DNA of 64,000 nucleotides from Geodermatophilus sp. DSM 45219. Its GTDB lineage: Bacteria > Actinomycetota > Actinomycetes > Mycobacteriales > Geodermatophilaceae. The notes under the pieces were generated by a model, which worked only from the letters and a program-made list of their open reading frames with translations, did no database searches and was not told where the DNA came from. The DNA lies in NCBI RefSeq assembly GCF_900104025.1, contig NZ_FNIQ01000004.1, positions 62,001 to 126,000 on the forward strand, read 5' to 3'. Shown piece after piece: positions 8,193 through 17,206 of this stretch (its first letter is position 1; every line of letters begins with the position of its first letter). A program made the translations under genes and the position numbers.

Positions 8193-8555
8193 TCAGCGGG
8201 GCTCGGTGCCCGGCGCGGCCGGTTGCGGGACCCGCGCGGGCAGCTCGGACTGCACCCGCCGCCAGTGGTAGAGGTACAGCGGCGCGGCGATGAGCAGCGT
8301 GGTGGCCGAGCCGACCACGCCCAGGACGTCGTTGCGCAGCTGGGACTGCCGGGCGAGCTCCTCCTGCCGCTGCAGCTCGGCCGCGCTGAGCCCCTCCGGT
8401 GGCACCGCGAGGCCGTAGTAGCCGGGGTCGGGGTAGAACAGCCCCACCGTGCTGCGGGTCAGCTCCACCGCGGCGAACAGGGCGATCACCAGCGTCACCA
8501 GGCAGACGAGGTAGAGGTAGAGGCTGCGGATGGTGAGGCGCTCGGGGAGGGCCAC
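8193..8555 (-). CDS. Small membrane protein with two membrane segments, function unknown
   Basis: This ~120-residue protein has a hydrophobic segment near residues 10-30, a periplasmic-type stretch with FYPDPGYYGLAVPPEGL, an amphipathic Gln/Glu-rich helix, and a second membrane segment near residues 75-95 followed by a basic, Pro-rich tail. The layout resembles short DUF5671-like actinobacterial membrane proteins, but I do not assign it to that family firmly. The GTG at 8555 is chosen because GAGAGGA lies just upstream; the frame stays open further upstream but the extension is Arg-rich. It stands alone between a palindrome and the glycerate kinase gene. Confidence 0.6.
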   Translation of the reverse strand: MALPERLTIRSLYLYLVCLVTLVIALFAAVELTRSTVGLFYPDPGYYGLAVPPEGLSAAELQRQEELARQSQLRNDVLGVVGSATTLLIAAPLYLYHWRRVQSELPARVPQPAAPGTEPR

Positions 8556-8671
8556 GGCGATCGTCCTCTCGACGGCCGGCGAGGGCTGCGCCGGAACGCG
8601 CCGGATCCTCCCGCAGGCACCGGGGAGCGCGGGCTCCGGCGCGTCGCCGTGATCGGATCGCGACCGCCGCG

Positions 8672-9793
8672 CTACAGCCGGTCGGCCGCGATCCGCGCCG
8701 CCAGGCGCTCGAGCAGCGGGCCGGCCTCTGTCATGCAGCGCTCGGGGTCCGGCTCGAGGTCGGTGAGCGCGTGCGCGGCGTCGATGCCGGCCTGCTGCAG
8801 CGCCGCGTCGTCCAGGTCGCGCTGCCCGCACACCGCCACGACCGAGGGGACGCCGGCCGCCCGTGCCCGCCGGGCCACCCCGACCGGCGCCTTGCCGCGC
8901 AGGCTCTGCTCGTCCAGCGACCCCTCACCGACCACGACCAGGTCCGCGCCGGCCACCAGCCGGTCGAAGCCGAGCAGGTCCAGCAGCAGGTCGATGCCCG
9001 GGCGCAGCTGCGCCCCGAGGACGGCGAGCGCGGCGAAGCCCACCCCGCCGGCGGCACCCGCGCCCGGCTCGTCGCGCCGGTCACGGCCGGTGGCCTCGGC
9101 GACCGCGTCGGCCAGCCGGGCCAGGCAGCCGTCGAGGAACACGACGTCGTCCGGGCCGGCGCCCTTCTGCGGGCCGTAGACCGCCGCGGCGCCCGACGGT
9201 CCGGTCAGCGGGTTGTCCACGTCGCAGGCGACGACGACCTCGGCCCCCTGCAGCGCGGCGGCGACCCCGCCGACGTCCACCCGCGCCAGCCGCTCCAGCC
9301 CCGCGCCGCCGGGCCCGACGGGAGCGCCGTCCGCGTCGAGCAGCTCGGCGCCCAGGGCCTGCAGCATCCCGGCGCCGCCGTCGGTGGTGGCGCTGCCGCC
9401 GATGCCCAGGACGATCCGGCGGGCGCCGGCGGCCACGGCCGCGGCGACGAGCTCGCCGGTGCCCCGGCTGGTCGCGGTGCGCGCCCGGCGCAGCCCACCG
9501 GGGAGCCGGGCGAGCCCGGAGACGTCGGCCATCTCCACGACGGCGACGTCCCCGAGCCGGGCGTAGGCCGTCTCCACCGGCTCGCCGGTCGGGCCGGTCG
9601 CGGTCACCGGCACCGCCTGGAAGCCGGCGGCGAGCGCGGCGGCCAGGGTGCCGTCACCGCCGTCGGCGACGGGAAGCGAGTCCACCTCGACGTCCTGGCG
9701 GCCGGCGGTGAGGCCGCGTGCGACCGCGGCCGCCACCTCGGTGGCGGTCAGCGATCCCTTGAACTTGTCCGGGGCGACGAGGACGCGAGGCAC
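8672..9793 (-). CDS. Glycerate kinase (GarK/GlxK family)
   Basis: This 373-residue protein phosphorylates D-glycerate with ATP, feeding it into glycolysis. It starts with the family signature VLVAPDKFKGSLTATEVA, followed by the DGGDGT motif near residue 45, a GIGGSATTDGGAGMLQALG block near residue 130, GAAGGVGFAAL near 245 and EGSLDEQS near 288, all typical of class II glycerate kinases. The start is a GTG at 9793. It lies just beyond the sugar-acid cluster but on the opposite strand, so it is a separate transcript; a link through C3 acids made from C4 acids is possible but only inferred. Confidence 0.93.
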   Translation of the reverse strand: MPRVLVAPDKFKGSLTATEVAAAVARGLTAGRQDVEVDSLPVADGGDGTLAAALAAGFQAVPVTATGPTGEPVETAYARLGDVAVVEMADVSGLARLPGGLRRARTATSRGTGELVAAAVAAGARRIVLGIGGSATTDGGAGMLQALGAELLDADGAPVGPGGAGLERLARVDVGGVAAALQGAEVVVACDVDNPLTGPSGAAAVYGPQKGAGPDDVVFLDGCLARLADAVAEATGRDRRDEPGAGAAGGVGFAALAVLGAQLRPGIDLLLDLLGFDRLVAGADLVVVGEGSLDEQSLRGKAPVGVARRARAAGVPSVVAVCGQRDLDDAALQQAGIDAAHALTDLEPDPERCMTEAGPLLERLAARIAADRL

Positions 9794-9817
9794 CGCCCGA
9801 TCCTGTCAGCCCGCCGA

Positions 9818-10831
9818 TCAGGCCGTGACGTCGATCAGCACCTTGCCGACCGCGCCGTCCTCGACGGCCTGGTGCGCCTGTGCGGTCTCGGCCAGCGGGA
9901 AGACGTGCAACGGCAGCCCGGCGTCCGCACCGACCCGCACGGCACCGTCCAGGACGGCGGCGTTGACGTCCTCCACGGCGATCGCCTTGGCCCGCTCCGG
10001 CTCGGTGTAGACGAGCACGAACTGCCAGCGGGCGTTCGGGACCATCTGCGCGCGCACCGGCACGGTGACCTCCGCCCCGCCGTCGTCGGCGTACATCGCC
10101 ACCGCGCCGTGCAGGCCGATCACCTGCGCGTCGACGGCGGCGTTGGTCGCGGCGGAGACCTCCACGATCGCGTCGACGCCCTTCGGCGCGACCTTGCGCA
10201 CCTCCGCGACGACGTCCTGCCGGCGGTAGTCCACGACGTGCGAGGCACCGGCCGCGGCGGCCAGCTGCGCCTTCTGCGGGCTGCTGACGGTCGCGATCAC
10301 CGTGGCGTCGGCCCAGCGGGCGAGTTGGACGGCGGCGTTGCCGACCGCGCCGGCGCCGCCCTGCACGAGGACGGTGTGCCCGGTGAGCGCCCCGGGCCCG
10401 AGCCGGTCGGGCAGCGACTCGGCGACGGTGAGGCAGCGGTGCGCGGTGAGGAACGGGATGCCCAGCGCCGCGCCCAGCTCGAAGGACGGGCCGGCTCCGA
10501 GCAGCACCACCTGCCGCGCCGGCACGACGGTGTACTCCGCCGCCGTCCCGTGCGGGCGCTCCCAGGCCGCCTCCCAGACCCACACCCGCTCGCCGACCAG
10601 CACCGGGTCCACGCCCTCGCCGACGGCGTCGACGGTGCCCGAGCCGTCCTGGTCGGGCACCTGGCCGCCGGCGGGCGGCCCGGCGGTGCGCCGGCGCTTC
10701 CAGTCGGTCGGGTTGACGCCGGAGAAGGCCAGCCGCACCCGCACCTCGCCCGGGCCGGGCTCGAGGTCGGGGCGCTCGACCAGCTGCAGGACGTCGGGGT
10801 CGCCGTTCTCGGTGTAGACGATGGCTCGCAC
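9818..10831 (-). CDS. NADPH:quinone reductase-like zinc-free MDR oxidoreductase
   Basis: This 337-residue medium-chain dehydrogenase/reductase resembles quinone oxidoreductases (zeta-crystallin/QOR type). It has the N-terminal GroES-like fold with GVNPTDWKRR near residue 38, and the NADPH-binding Rossmann motif VQGGAGAVGNAAVQLA near residue 156. Structural and catalytic zinc cysteines are absent, as in the QOR branch. It probably reduces quinones or activated alkenes with NADPH. The GTG start at 10831 gives the usual family length. It stands 24 nt from the glycerate kinase gene on the same strand. Confidence 0.85.
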   Translation of the reverse strand: MRAIVYTENGDPDVLQLVERPDLEPGPGEVRVRLAFSGVNPTDWKRRRTAGPPAGGQVPDQDGSGTVDAVGEGVDPVLVGERVWVWEAAWERPHGTAAEYTVVPARQVVLLGAGPSFELGAALGIPFLTAHRCLTVAESLPDRLGPGALTGHTVLVQGGAGAVGNAAVQLARWADATVIATVSSPQKAQLAAAAGASHVVDYRRQDVVAEVRKVAPKGVDAIVEVSAATNAAVDAQVIGLHGAVAMYADDGGAEVTVPVRAQMVPNARWQFVLVYTEPERAKAIAVEDVNAAVLDGAVRVGADAGLPLHVFPLAETAQAHQAVEDGAVGKVLIDVTA

Positions 10832-10870
10832 GGTCCACTCTTACCCGGTCCGGCTCCGGCGCGCGCGGGC

Positions 10871-11266
10871 TCAGGGCAGGTTGAGCTGCCAGGACACCCC
10901 GAAGCGGTCGTTCACCCAGCCGAACCGGCGGCTGAAGCCGTGGTCGTCCAGCGGCATCAGGACGGTGCCGCCCTCGGAGAGCCCCGCGAACAACCGCTCG
11001 AGCTCCTCGGCCGACCCGGTGTCGACGAAGACGGAGAAGGACGGCGTGAAGGTGAAGTCGTGGACCGGGGGGCTGTCGAAGCAGCGGAAGACCTGCCCGG
11101 CGATGGAGAAGGTGGCCTGGGAGACCGTCCCCTCCGCGCCGGGCCCCTCGGCTCCCCACCGGGTGAGGGTGAGGAGGCGGGCGTCGTCGAACAGCGACGT
11201 GTAGAGCTCGATCGCGCGTTCCGCGTCGCCCGTGAACATCAGGAAGGGGGTCACCTGCTCCGCCAT
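10871..11266 (-). CDS. VOC family protein (PhnB-like, 3-demethylubiquinone methyltransferase-like fold)
   Basis: This 131-residue protein is a vicinal-oxygen-chelate fold member of the PhnB-like type. It opens with TPFLMFTGDAERAIELYTSLF and contains FRCFDSP and a C-terminal RRFGWVNDRFGVSWQLNLP-type ending, the usual signature of this family (often annotated as 3-demethylubiquinone-9 3-methyltransferase domain). No methyltransferase activity should be read into it; the biochemical role of this family is mostly unknown. The ATG at 11266 gives the normal family length. Confidence 0.85.
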   Translation of the reverse strand: MAEQVTPFLMFTGDAERAIELYTSLFDDARLLTLTRWGAEGPGAEGTVSQATFSIAGQVFRCFDSPPVHDFTFTPSFSVFVDTGSAEELERLFAGLSEGGTVLMPLDDHGFSRRFGWVNDRFGVSWQLNLP

Positions 11267-11308
11267 GCCGGTCACCGTAGGGGCAGCCACCGACGCCCTC
11301 CCGGCACC

Positions 11309-12277
11309 ATGACGGCCATGCCACCCCGCGCATCCGGGGGACCCGGTGGAGGACGAGCCGGCAGGTCCCCGAGGAGGTCGCCCGCCCGGACCGGGCAGGA
11401 CGTCGGGGGACGCCCCCGGCGGCCGGTCGACCGGGACGCCGTCCGGTCGCGCGCACGGGGACGGCGGGTGCTCCGCGGCGTCGTGTCCGTCGTGGTGCTG
11501 TTGACTCTCCTGGTGGGCCTGCTGTGGACGTTCCAGCGCTCCCTGATCTACCTGCCCGACGACGGTCCGGTGGGCGCCGCGGGCACCGTCCTCCCTGGTG
11601 CCCGCGACGTCGCGCTCACCACCGACGACGGACTGGCCCTCGCCGCCTGGCACCTGCCCGCCGCGGCTCCGGGTGCGCCCACGGTCCTGGTCGCCAACGG
11701 CAACGGCGGGCACCGTGGGCTGCGCGCCCCGCTGGCGCGGGCGCTGAACGCCGAAGGGCTGTCGGTCCTGCTGTTCGACTACCGCGGGTACGGCGGGAAC
11801 CCCGGGAGCCCGAGCGAGGCCGGCCTGGCGCTCGACGTGCGCGCGGCGCGGGACTTCCTGGTGGCCGACGTCGGCGTACCGCAGGAGCGACTCCTGTACT
11901 TCGGCGAGAGCCTGGGCGCCGCGGTGGTCACCGAGCTCGCCACGGAGCACCCGCCGGCCGGGCTGGTCCTCCGCTCGCCGTTCGTCGACCTGCCCTCGGT
12001 CGGCCGGGTCCACTACCCCTTCCTGCCCGTGGGCCTGCTGCTGCGCGAGCGCCACCCGGTCGCCGAGGCCCTCGCCACCGTGCGGGTCCCGACGACGGTC
12101 GTCTACGGCAGCCGCGACACGATCGTGCCGCCGGAGCAGAGCCGGTCCGTGGCCGACGCGGCGGCGCAGCTGCACCGGGTGGTCGAGGTGCCGGGCGCCG
12201 ACCACAACGACCCCGTGCTGCTCGACGGCCCGGAGGTGGTCGGAGCAGTGGTGGAGCTGGCGCGCCCGGCCGGCTGA
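11309..12277 (+). CDS. Membrane-anchored alpha/beta hydrolase (BEM46/YfhR-like)
   Basis: This ~322-residue protein has a basic N-terminal region, one membrane segment near residues 53-72 (VVSVVVLLTLLVGLLW) and then an alpha/beta hydrolase domain. The nucleophile elbow is YFGESLGAA, with oxyanion-type LVANGNGGHRGLR and LFDYRGYGGNPGSPSE regions upstream; Asp in YGSRDTIVPP and His in GADHNDP complete the triad. This matches the BEM46/YfhR group of membrane-bound serine hydrolases, whose substrates are unknown. Starts at 11309, 11318 or 11468 are all possible; the last would begin just before the membrane segment. Confidence 0.8.
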   Translation: MTAMPPRASGGPGGGRAGRSPRRSPARTGQDVGGRPRRPVDRDAVRSRARGRRVLRGVVSVVVLLTLLVGLLWTFQRSLIYLPDDGPVGAAGTVLPGARDVALTTDDGLALAAWHLPAAAPGAPTVLVANGNGGHRGLRAPLARALNAEGLSVLLFDYRGYGGNPGSPSEAGLALDVRAARDFLVADVGVPQERLLYFGESLGAAVVTELATEHPPAGLVLRSPFVDLPSVGRVHYPFLPVGLLLRERHPVAEALATVRVPTTVVYGSRDTIVPPEQSRSVADAAAQLHRVVEVPGADHNDPVLLDGPEVVGAVVELARPAG

Positions 12278-12283
12278 CCGGGC

Positions 12284-12549
12284 TCAGGCAGGCATGGGGG
12301 ACGGCGTCGGCGCGGTGCCGGGTGCCCACCGGCGGGCCGTGCGGCCGATCGGCAGGGCCTCCGCGGCGATGACACCCCCATGGCCACGAAGACCGCGCCG
12401 AGCAGGACCCAGTCGCCGGGAGTCAGGTGGTGCGTCACGCCGAGGTCGGGCGGTCCACCGGGGGACGCGGTGCCCGCCACGGTCGAGGTGCAGGAGGCCA
12501 GCACGCCCACGACCGCGGCCCAGCTTCCCGCCGCCGTCCGCGTCGCCAC
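12284..12549 (-). pseudogene. Frameshifted small lipoprotein/membrane protein gene
   Basis: This fills most of the 363-nt gap between the alpha/beta hydrolase and the ATP-grasp gene. On the minus strand, a GTG at 12549 right after GAGGAGG opens a frame with a hydrophobic lead and a lipobox-like VGVLASC, then a second hydrophobic segment (VLLGAVFVAMG). At a run of five C/G pairs (12375-12379) the plausible protein moves to another frame (IAAEALPIGRTARRW) that ends in a Pro-rich tail with a stop at 12284; the first frame instead turns into Arg/Pro-rich shadow sequence. One extra G would restore a single ~89-codon gene. It may be a decayed gene or a sequencing error in the homopolymer. Confidence 0.4.
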
Positions 12550-12640
12550 CCTCCTCGAGCGGGAGGTAACCGCCGGCGGACGGGGCACGCCACCCGCACC
12601 TCGCGTTGCCGGGAGGTCGGATCGCTGGTGGGGTCGGGCG

Positions 12641-13474
12641 GTGTCCGCCCTCCTCCCGGCGCCGGTGCGCCGGAGCCTGCTGTACCGGCGGACCACCGGC
12701 CGGTTCCCGCGGCTGCTGCGGCCGCGGACCTTCACCGAGAAGCTCAACTGGCGGATCACCGTCGACCGCCGGGAGCTGCTCGCGCCCACCTGCGACAAGC
12801 TGGCGATGAAGGAGCACGCCCGCACGCTCGCGCCCGGCCTGGTGCGCGTCCCCCAGACGCTCTGGTCGGGCACCGACGTGGCCGGGCTGGCGGACGTCGA
12901 CCTGCCCGGCTCCTGGGTGCTCAAGCCCAACCACTCCTGCATCCGCCGGCTCTTCGGCCGGGGCCCCGCCGACGTCGCCGACCTGCGCCGGCGCACCGCG
13001 GGCTGGGTCGAGGAGCGGTACTGGCGCACGAGCGAGGAGTGGGCCTACCGGCGGGCGCGGCCGGCCCTGCTGGTCGAGGAGTTCATCGGCGTCCCGGGCA
13101 CGGTGCCCGCCGACCTCAAGGTCCTCGTCGTCGGCGGGGAGCCCCGGCTGGTGGAGCTGCACACCGGCCGGGGCGACGACCACCGCGTCCGCCTCTACTC
13201 GCCGGCGTGGGAGCCGCTGCCCTGGACCATCGGCTACCGCCCCGGCCCGGACGCCGCCCCGCCCGAGCGCCTGGAGGACCTGCTCAAGGCGGCCACCGCG
13301 CTCGCCGACGGCTTCGACATGCTGCGCGTCGACTGCTACGAGGTGGACGGCGAGCTGTGGTTCGGCGAGCTCACCCCGTACCCGGGCGCCGGCCTCTCGC
13401 CGCTCGAGCCGGAGCTCGACGCGCAACTCGGTGCGGCCTGGGCGCTGCCTCCACTCCGGCGCACCCGCGGCTGA
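12641..13474 (+). CDS. TupA-like ATP-grasp protein
   Basis: This ~277-residue protein resembles the TupA-like ATP-grasp family, named for teichuronopeptide synthesis in Bacillus and common among cell-surface polysaccharide genes. Family features include TFTEKLNWRI near residue 35, the CDKLAMKEHA segment near 52, the WVLKPNHSCIRR ATP-site loop near 92, LVEEFIG near 147, and the metal-binding end VDCYEVDGELWFGELTPYPGAGL near 232. The start is uncertain: GTG 12641 gives a product that begins like other family members, but the frame is open to 12380 without a clear ribosome site. No polysaccharide genes flank it, so the substrate is open. Confidence 0.75.
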   Translation: MSALLPAPVRRSLLYRRTTGRFPRLLRPRTFTEKLNWRITVDRRELLAPTCDKLAMKEHARTLAPGLVRVPQTLWSGTDVAGLADVDLPGSWVLKPNHSCIRRLFGRGPADVADLRRRTAGWVEERYWRTSEEWAYRRARPALLVEEFIGVPGTVPADLKVLVVGGEPRLVELHTGRGDDHRVRLYSPAWEPLPWTIGYRPGPDAAPPERLEDLLKAATALADGFDMLRVDCYEVDGELWFGELTPYPGAGLSPLEPELDAQLGAAWALPPLRRTRG

Positions 13475-13538
13475 CCCAGGCCCGCTTCCCGGGACCCGCC
13501 CTGAGCCTGCGAAGGGTGGGGAGGAAGGGGGTCCTTCT
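13475..13538. terminator. Convergent-gene terminator with dispersed repeat signature
   Basis: The gap between the ATP-grasp gene (+) and fbiC (-) holds an inverted repeat around 13497-13519 and a GAAGG...CCTTC hairpin near 13523-13537. Its sequence around 13501-13535 closely matches 59764-59798, another terminator in this window, so it is one copy of a dispersed intergenic element. Confidence 0.5.
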
Positions 13539-16142
13539 TCAGGCCGGGGTGATCGAGAGGTCCAGTGCGCGGCGGCCCTCCTCGGAGCGGGCGGTGGCCA
13601 GCCGCTCGGCCGACGGGGTGCCGTACTCCGTCGTCCGCTGCCGGGCGGGGCGGCCGATCGCGGCGGCCGTCGACTCCAGCTGGGCGATGGTCTTCAGCGA
13701 GCCGTTCTCGCTGCCGGCCATCCGGCTGATGGTCTCCTCCATCAGCGTGCCGCCGAGGTCGTTGGCCCCGCCCTGCAGCACCGCCCGGGTGCCGGCCTCG
13801 CCGAGCTTCACCCAGGAGGTCTGGACGTTCGGGATCCGACCGTGCAGCAGCAGCCGGGCCACGGCGTGCACGGCGCGGTTCTCCCGCACCGTGGGCCCGG
13901 GGCGGGCGACGCCGGCCAGGTAGATCGGCGAGCTGTGGTGCACGAACGGCAGCAGCACGAACTCGGTGAACCCGCCCGTCTCGTCCTGCACCCGGGCCAG
14001 CGTGCGCAGGTGCGCGACCCAGTGGGCGGGGGTGTCGACGTGGCCGTACATCATCGTCGACGTCGTCGGCAGGCCCACCCGGTGCGCGGTGGTGACGATC
14101 TCCAGCCAGGTCGCCGTCGGCAGCTTGCCCTTGGTGAGCACCCAGCGGACGTCGTCGTCGAGGATCTCCGCCGCCGTCCCCGGCACGCTGTCCAGCCCGG
14201 CCTCGCGAGCGGCCACCAGGAAGTCCTCGAACGACAGCCCGGTGCGGGCCGCGCCGTTGACGATCTCCATGGGGGAGAACGCGTGCAGGTGGATGCCGGG
14301 CTGCCGGCGCTTCACCTCGCGCGCGAGGTCGAGGTACGCGGTGCCGGGCAGGTCGGGGTGGATGCCGCCCTGCATGCAGATCTCGGTGGCCCCGGCGGCC
14401 CACGCCCGGTCGACGCGGGTGCCGACCTCCTCCAGCGACAGCGTGTAGGCGTCGGCGTCGGTGCGCCGCTGGGCGAAGGCGCAGAACCGGCAGCCGGTGT
14501 AGCAGACGTTGGTGAAGTTGACGTTGCGGTTCACGACGTAGGTGACGTCGTCGCCGACCGTGTCCCGGCGGACGGCGTCGGCCAGCGCGCACAGCGCCTC
14601 GAGGTCGGCACCGTCCGCACCCAGCAGCGCCAGGTACCCGTCGTCGGTCAGCCCGGCCGGGTCGACCTCCGCGTGCCGCAGGGCGGCGTGCACCGCCGGG
14701 TCGCCGGCGGCCAGCGCGGTCGACGTGCCGTCGCGGGCGCTCTCGGTGCGCGAGCGCAGCTCGGCCCAGTCGCCGTAGACCGCGTCGAAGTCGCTGCGCC
14801 GGTCGCCGGTCCGCCCGGAGGTGTCCACCTCGACGTGCAGGTCGACCCGGCCCGACGACGTCCACGCCTCGTCGGGCTCCTGCCACGGCAGCCCGGCCGG
14901 GACCCGGCCCTCCACGGCCAGCCCGTCCGGCCCGGCGAGCGCGGCGACGTGCGGGCGCACCCGCGGGTCCAGCCACGGCTCGGGGGAGAGCACGTAGGGC
15001 GGCTGGGCGGCCAGCCGCTCGCGCAGCTCGTAGCCGGCCTCGGCCGACAGCGCGGCCAGCTTGTCGGTGTTCGGCCAGGGCCGCTCGGGGTTGACGTGGT
15101 CGGGGGTCAGCGGGGAGACCCCGCCCCAGTCGTCGACCCCGGCGCGCAGCAGCAGCCCGAGCTCGGTGGAGTCCGACAGGTTCGGCGGCGCCTGCACCCG
15201 CGCACTCGGGCCGAGCAGCAACCGGGTCACCGCGACCGCGGCGACGTACTCCTGCAGGTCCAGGTCGTCGTGGGCGGCCATCGCCGTCCGCGGCTTGGCC
15301 CGGAAGTTCTGGACGATGACCTCCTGCACGTGCCCGTGCCGCCGTGCGGCGGCCCGGATCTGCAGGACGGCGTCCACCCGCTCGGCGGGTTCCTCGCCGA
15401 TGCCCAGCAGCACGCCGGTGGTGAAGGGGACGGCGGAGCGGCCGGCGTCCTCCAGCACGCGCAGCCGGACGGCGGGCTCCTTGTCGGGGCTGCCGAAGTG
15501 CGGGCCGCCCCGCTCCGACCACAGCCGGGTGGCGGTGGTCTCCAGCATCATCCCCATCGACGCCGACACCGGCTTGAGCCGCTGGATCTCCTCCCAGGTG
15601 AGCACGCCGGGGTTCAGGTGGGGCAGCAGCCCGGTCTCCTCCAGCACCCGGATCGCCATCGCCCGCAGGTAGGCCAGCGTCGAGTCGAACCCGTGCGCCT
15701 CCAGCCACTCGGCGGCCACCGGCCAGCGGTCCTCGGGGCGGTCGCCGAGGGTGAACAGCGCCTCCTTGCAGCCGAGCGCGGCGCCGGCGCGGGCGACGTC
15801 GAGCACCTCGTCGGGGGAGAGGAACGGCGCCTTGCCCTCCGTGCGCAGCGCGCCCGGCGTCGTCACGAACGTGCAGTAGTGGCAGCGGTCGCGGCACAGG
15901 TGGGTGAGCGGGATGAACACCTTGCGGCTGTAGGTCACCACCCCCGGCCGCCCGGCCGAGGCGAGGCCCGCGTCCCGCACGCGCCCCGCCGCGGTCAGCA
16001 GCCGGTCCAGCGGCTCGCCCTCGCCCAGGCCGCGGGCGTGCAGCAGCGTCTCGGCCTCGACGGCGTCGAGGGAGACGCCGCGCTCGGCGCGGGCCAGTGC
16101 GCGGCGCACGGCGGACGGCGAGGGGTTCAGCGGCTCGGTCAT
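13539..16142 (-). CDS. fbiC: FO synthase FbiC (fused CofG-CofH)
   Basis: This 867-residue protein makes 7,8-didemethyl-8-hydroxy-5-deazariboflavin (FO), the chromophore of coenzyme F420, from tyrosine and 5-amino-6-ribitylamino-uracil. It is the actinobacterial fusion of two radical-SAM enzymes. The CofG half has its iron-sulphur cluster motif at Cys83, Cys87 and Cys90 (CRDRCHYC); the CofH half has CYTGCRFC near residues 546-553. Length agrees with mycobacterial FbiC (~856). The ATG at 16142 is the first in frame. It is a single-gene unit here, with other F420 genes elsewhere, and shows that the organism makes F420; the LLM oxidoreductase at 24123 could be an F420 user, which is inference. 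Confidence 0.96.
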   Translation of the reverse strand: MTEPLNPSPSAVRRALARAERGVSLDAVEAETLLHARGLGEGEPLDRLLTAAGRVRDAGLASAGRPGVVTYSRKVFIPLTHLCRDRCHYCTFVTTPGALRTEGKAPFLSPDEVLDVARAGAALGCKEALFTLGDRPEDRWPVAAEWLEAHGFDSTLAYLRAMAIRVLEETGLLPHLNPGVLTWEEIQRLKPVSASMGMMLETTATRLWSERGGPHFGSPDKEPAVRLRVLEDAGRSAVPFTTGVLLGIGEEPAERVDAVLQIRAAARRHGHVQEVIVQNFRAKPRTAMAAHDDLDLQEYVAAVAVTRLLLGPSARVQAPPNLSDSTELGLLLRAGVDDWGGVSPLTPDHVNPERPWPNTDKLAALSAEAGYELRERLAAQPPYVLSPEPWLDPRVRPHVAALAGPDGLAVEGRVPAGLPWQEPDEAWTSSGRVDLHVEVDTSGRTGDRRSDFDAVYGDWAELRSRTESARDGTSTALAAGDPAVHAALRHAEVDPAGLTDDGYLALLGADGADLEALCALADAVRRDTVGDDVTYVVNRNVNFTNVCYTGCRFCAFAQRRTDADAYTLSLEEVGTRVDRAWAAGATEICMQGGIHPDLPGTAYLDLAREVKRRQPGIHLHAFSPMEIVNGAARTGLSFEDFLVAAREAGLDSVPGTAAEILDDDVRWVLTKGKLPTATWLEIVTTAHRVGLPTTSTMMYGHVDTPAHWVAHLRTLARVQDETGGFTEFVLLPFVHHSSPIYLAGVARPGPTVRENRAVHAVARLLLHGRIPNVQTSWVKLGEAGTRAVLQGGANDLGGTLMEETISRMAGSENGSLKTIAQLESTAAAIGRPARQRTTEYGTPSAERLATARSEEGRRALDLSITPA

Positions 16143-16357
16143 CGCTCCGACGCTATCCCCGCGACGTGACGCGCGCGTTCCCCGCCTCGCAGGGGCCCCG
16201 ACCCGGGTCCCGCGGGCCCCCGCCGCTCGTCCTGGACCTGCGGCCGTCCCTCCCGACGATCATGGAGCCGTGGTGTCGACCCGGCGGGTCCGTCCGGCGC
16301 GTCGCCGCACCGACTTCCATGACCAGCTCCCCCGGACGGTGGGGCGGACAGCGGCTC

Positions 16358-17206
16358 TCAGATGTCGCGCCGGGAGAAGGACATCGCCGTGAGCCCCCAC
16401 ACCACGGCGATCCACACCGCCGCCCAGGCCAGGTAGGCGACGGTCAGGGGGCCATCGCTGAGGAACGGGAACCCGGCCTCGCCGGGGCCCATCTGCACCA
16501 GGGCGATCGGGTCCTGGAAGGCGTTCATCGCCCCGCGCCACAGGCCGTCGGTGGGCAGGACGACCCGCGACACGGTGCCCACCCGCTCGACGCCCTCGTT
16601 GCCCAGCGCCCCGCCGATCCCGCCGACCACGCCCGCGACCCAGGTCGCCCCGAAGAGGCCGACCGCGATGATGCCCGACGCCATCGGGGAGACGACGCTG
16701 GACAGCAGCAGGGCCAGCGTCAGCAGCACGACGGTCTGGGCCGCGAGCAGCGCGAGTCCCCCGGCGGGTGCCGGAGGCCAGTAACCGACCGCTGCGCGGA
16801 CGACGAGGATCTGGGCGAGGCCGGCCAGGACCACGTAGCCGGAGCCGAAGGCGACCAGGCCCAGCCACTTGCCGAGCAGGACGGCCGAGCGGCGGACCGG
16901 CCGGGCGAGCACCGCCAGCGCCTGCCCCGACTCCACCTCGCCGGCCAGCGTGGGCCCGGCGAGGAACGCGGTGCCGATCGCCGCGATGAGGCTGAACCCG
17001 AACATGATCAGGTTGAGCAGCACCGAGGCCACGAGGCGGGCCTCGCCGCTGGTCATGGTGCCCAGCTCGGTGTCCAGGCCGATCAGCTTCGAGAACCCCC
17101 AGCCGCTGAGCGCGAGGAGCGCGACCGTCAGGACCAGCAGCGCCCAGACGACCCGCCGCCGGAAGGCCTCGCGCAGGGTGAGCCCGGCGACGGTCAGCGC
17201 GGTCAC
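16358..17206 (-). CDS. ABC-2 type transporter permease
   Basis: This 282-residue membrane protein is the permease half of an ABC-2 exporter. It has six hydrophobic segments (near residues 20-40, 60-85, 115-140, 150-180, 185-205 and 255-275) and the family segment GEVESGQALAVLARPVRRSAVLLGKWLG in the first cytoplasmic loop, much like NosY-type permeases. The GTG start at 17206 overlaps the stop of the ATPase gene by 4 nt, so the pair is translationally coupled. It is the last gene of a run that begins with an ECF sigma factor. The cargo is unknown; export of a lipid, antibiotic or copper-site factor are all seen in this family. Confidence 0.88.
   Translation of the reverse strand: MTALTVAGLTLREAFRRRVVWALLVLTVALLALSGWGFSKLIGLDTELGTMTSGEARLVASVLLNLIMFGFSLIAAIGTAFLAGPTLAGEVESGQALAVLARPVRRSAVLLGKWLGLVAFGSGYVVLAGLAQILVVRAAVGYWPPAPAGGLALLAAQTVVLLTLALLLSSVVSPMASGIIAVGLFGATWVAGVVGGIGGALGNEGVERVGTVSRVVLPTDGLWRGAMNAFQDPIALVQMGPGEAGFPFLSDGPLTVAYLAWAAVWIAVVWGLTAMSFSRRDI

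Noticed and set aside
17161..17206. nosFY-type copper maturation system
   Set aside because: The permease resembles NosY, but no nosZ, nosD or nosL gene is present, so the cargo is left open.
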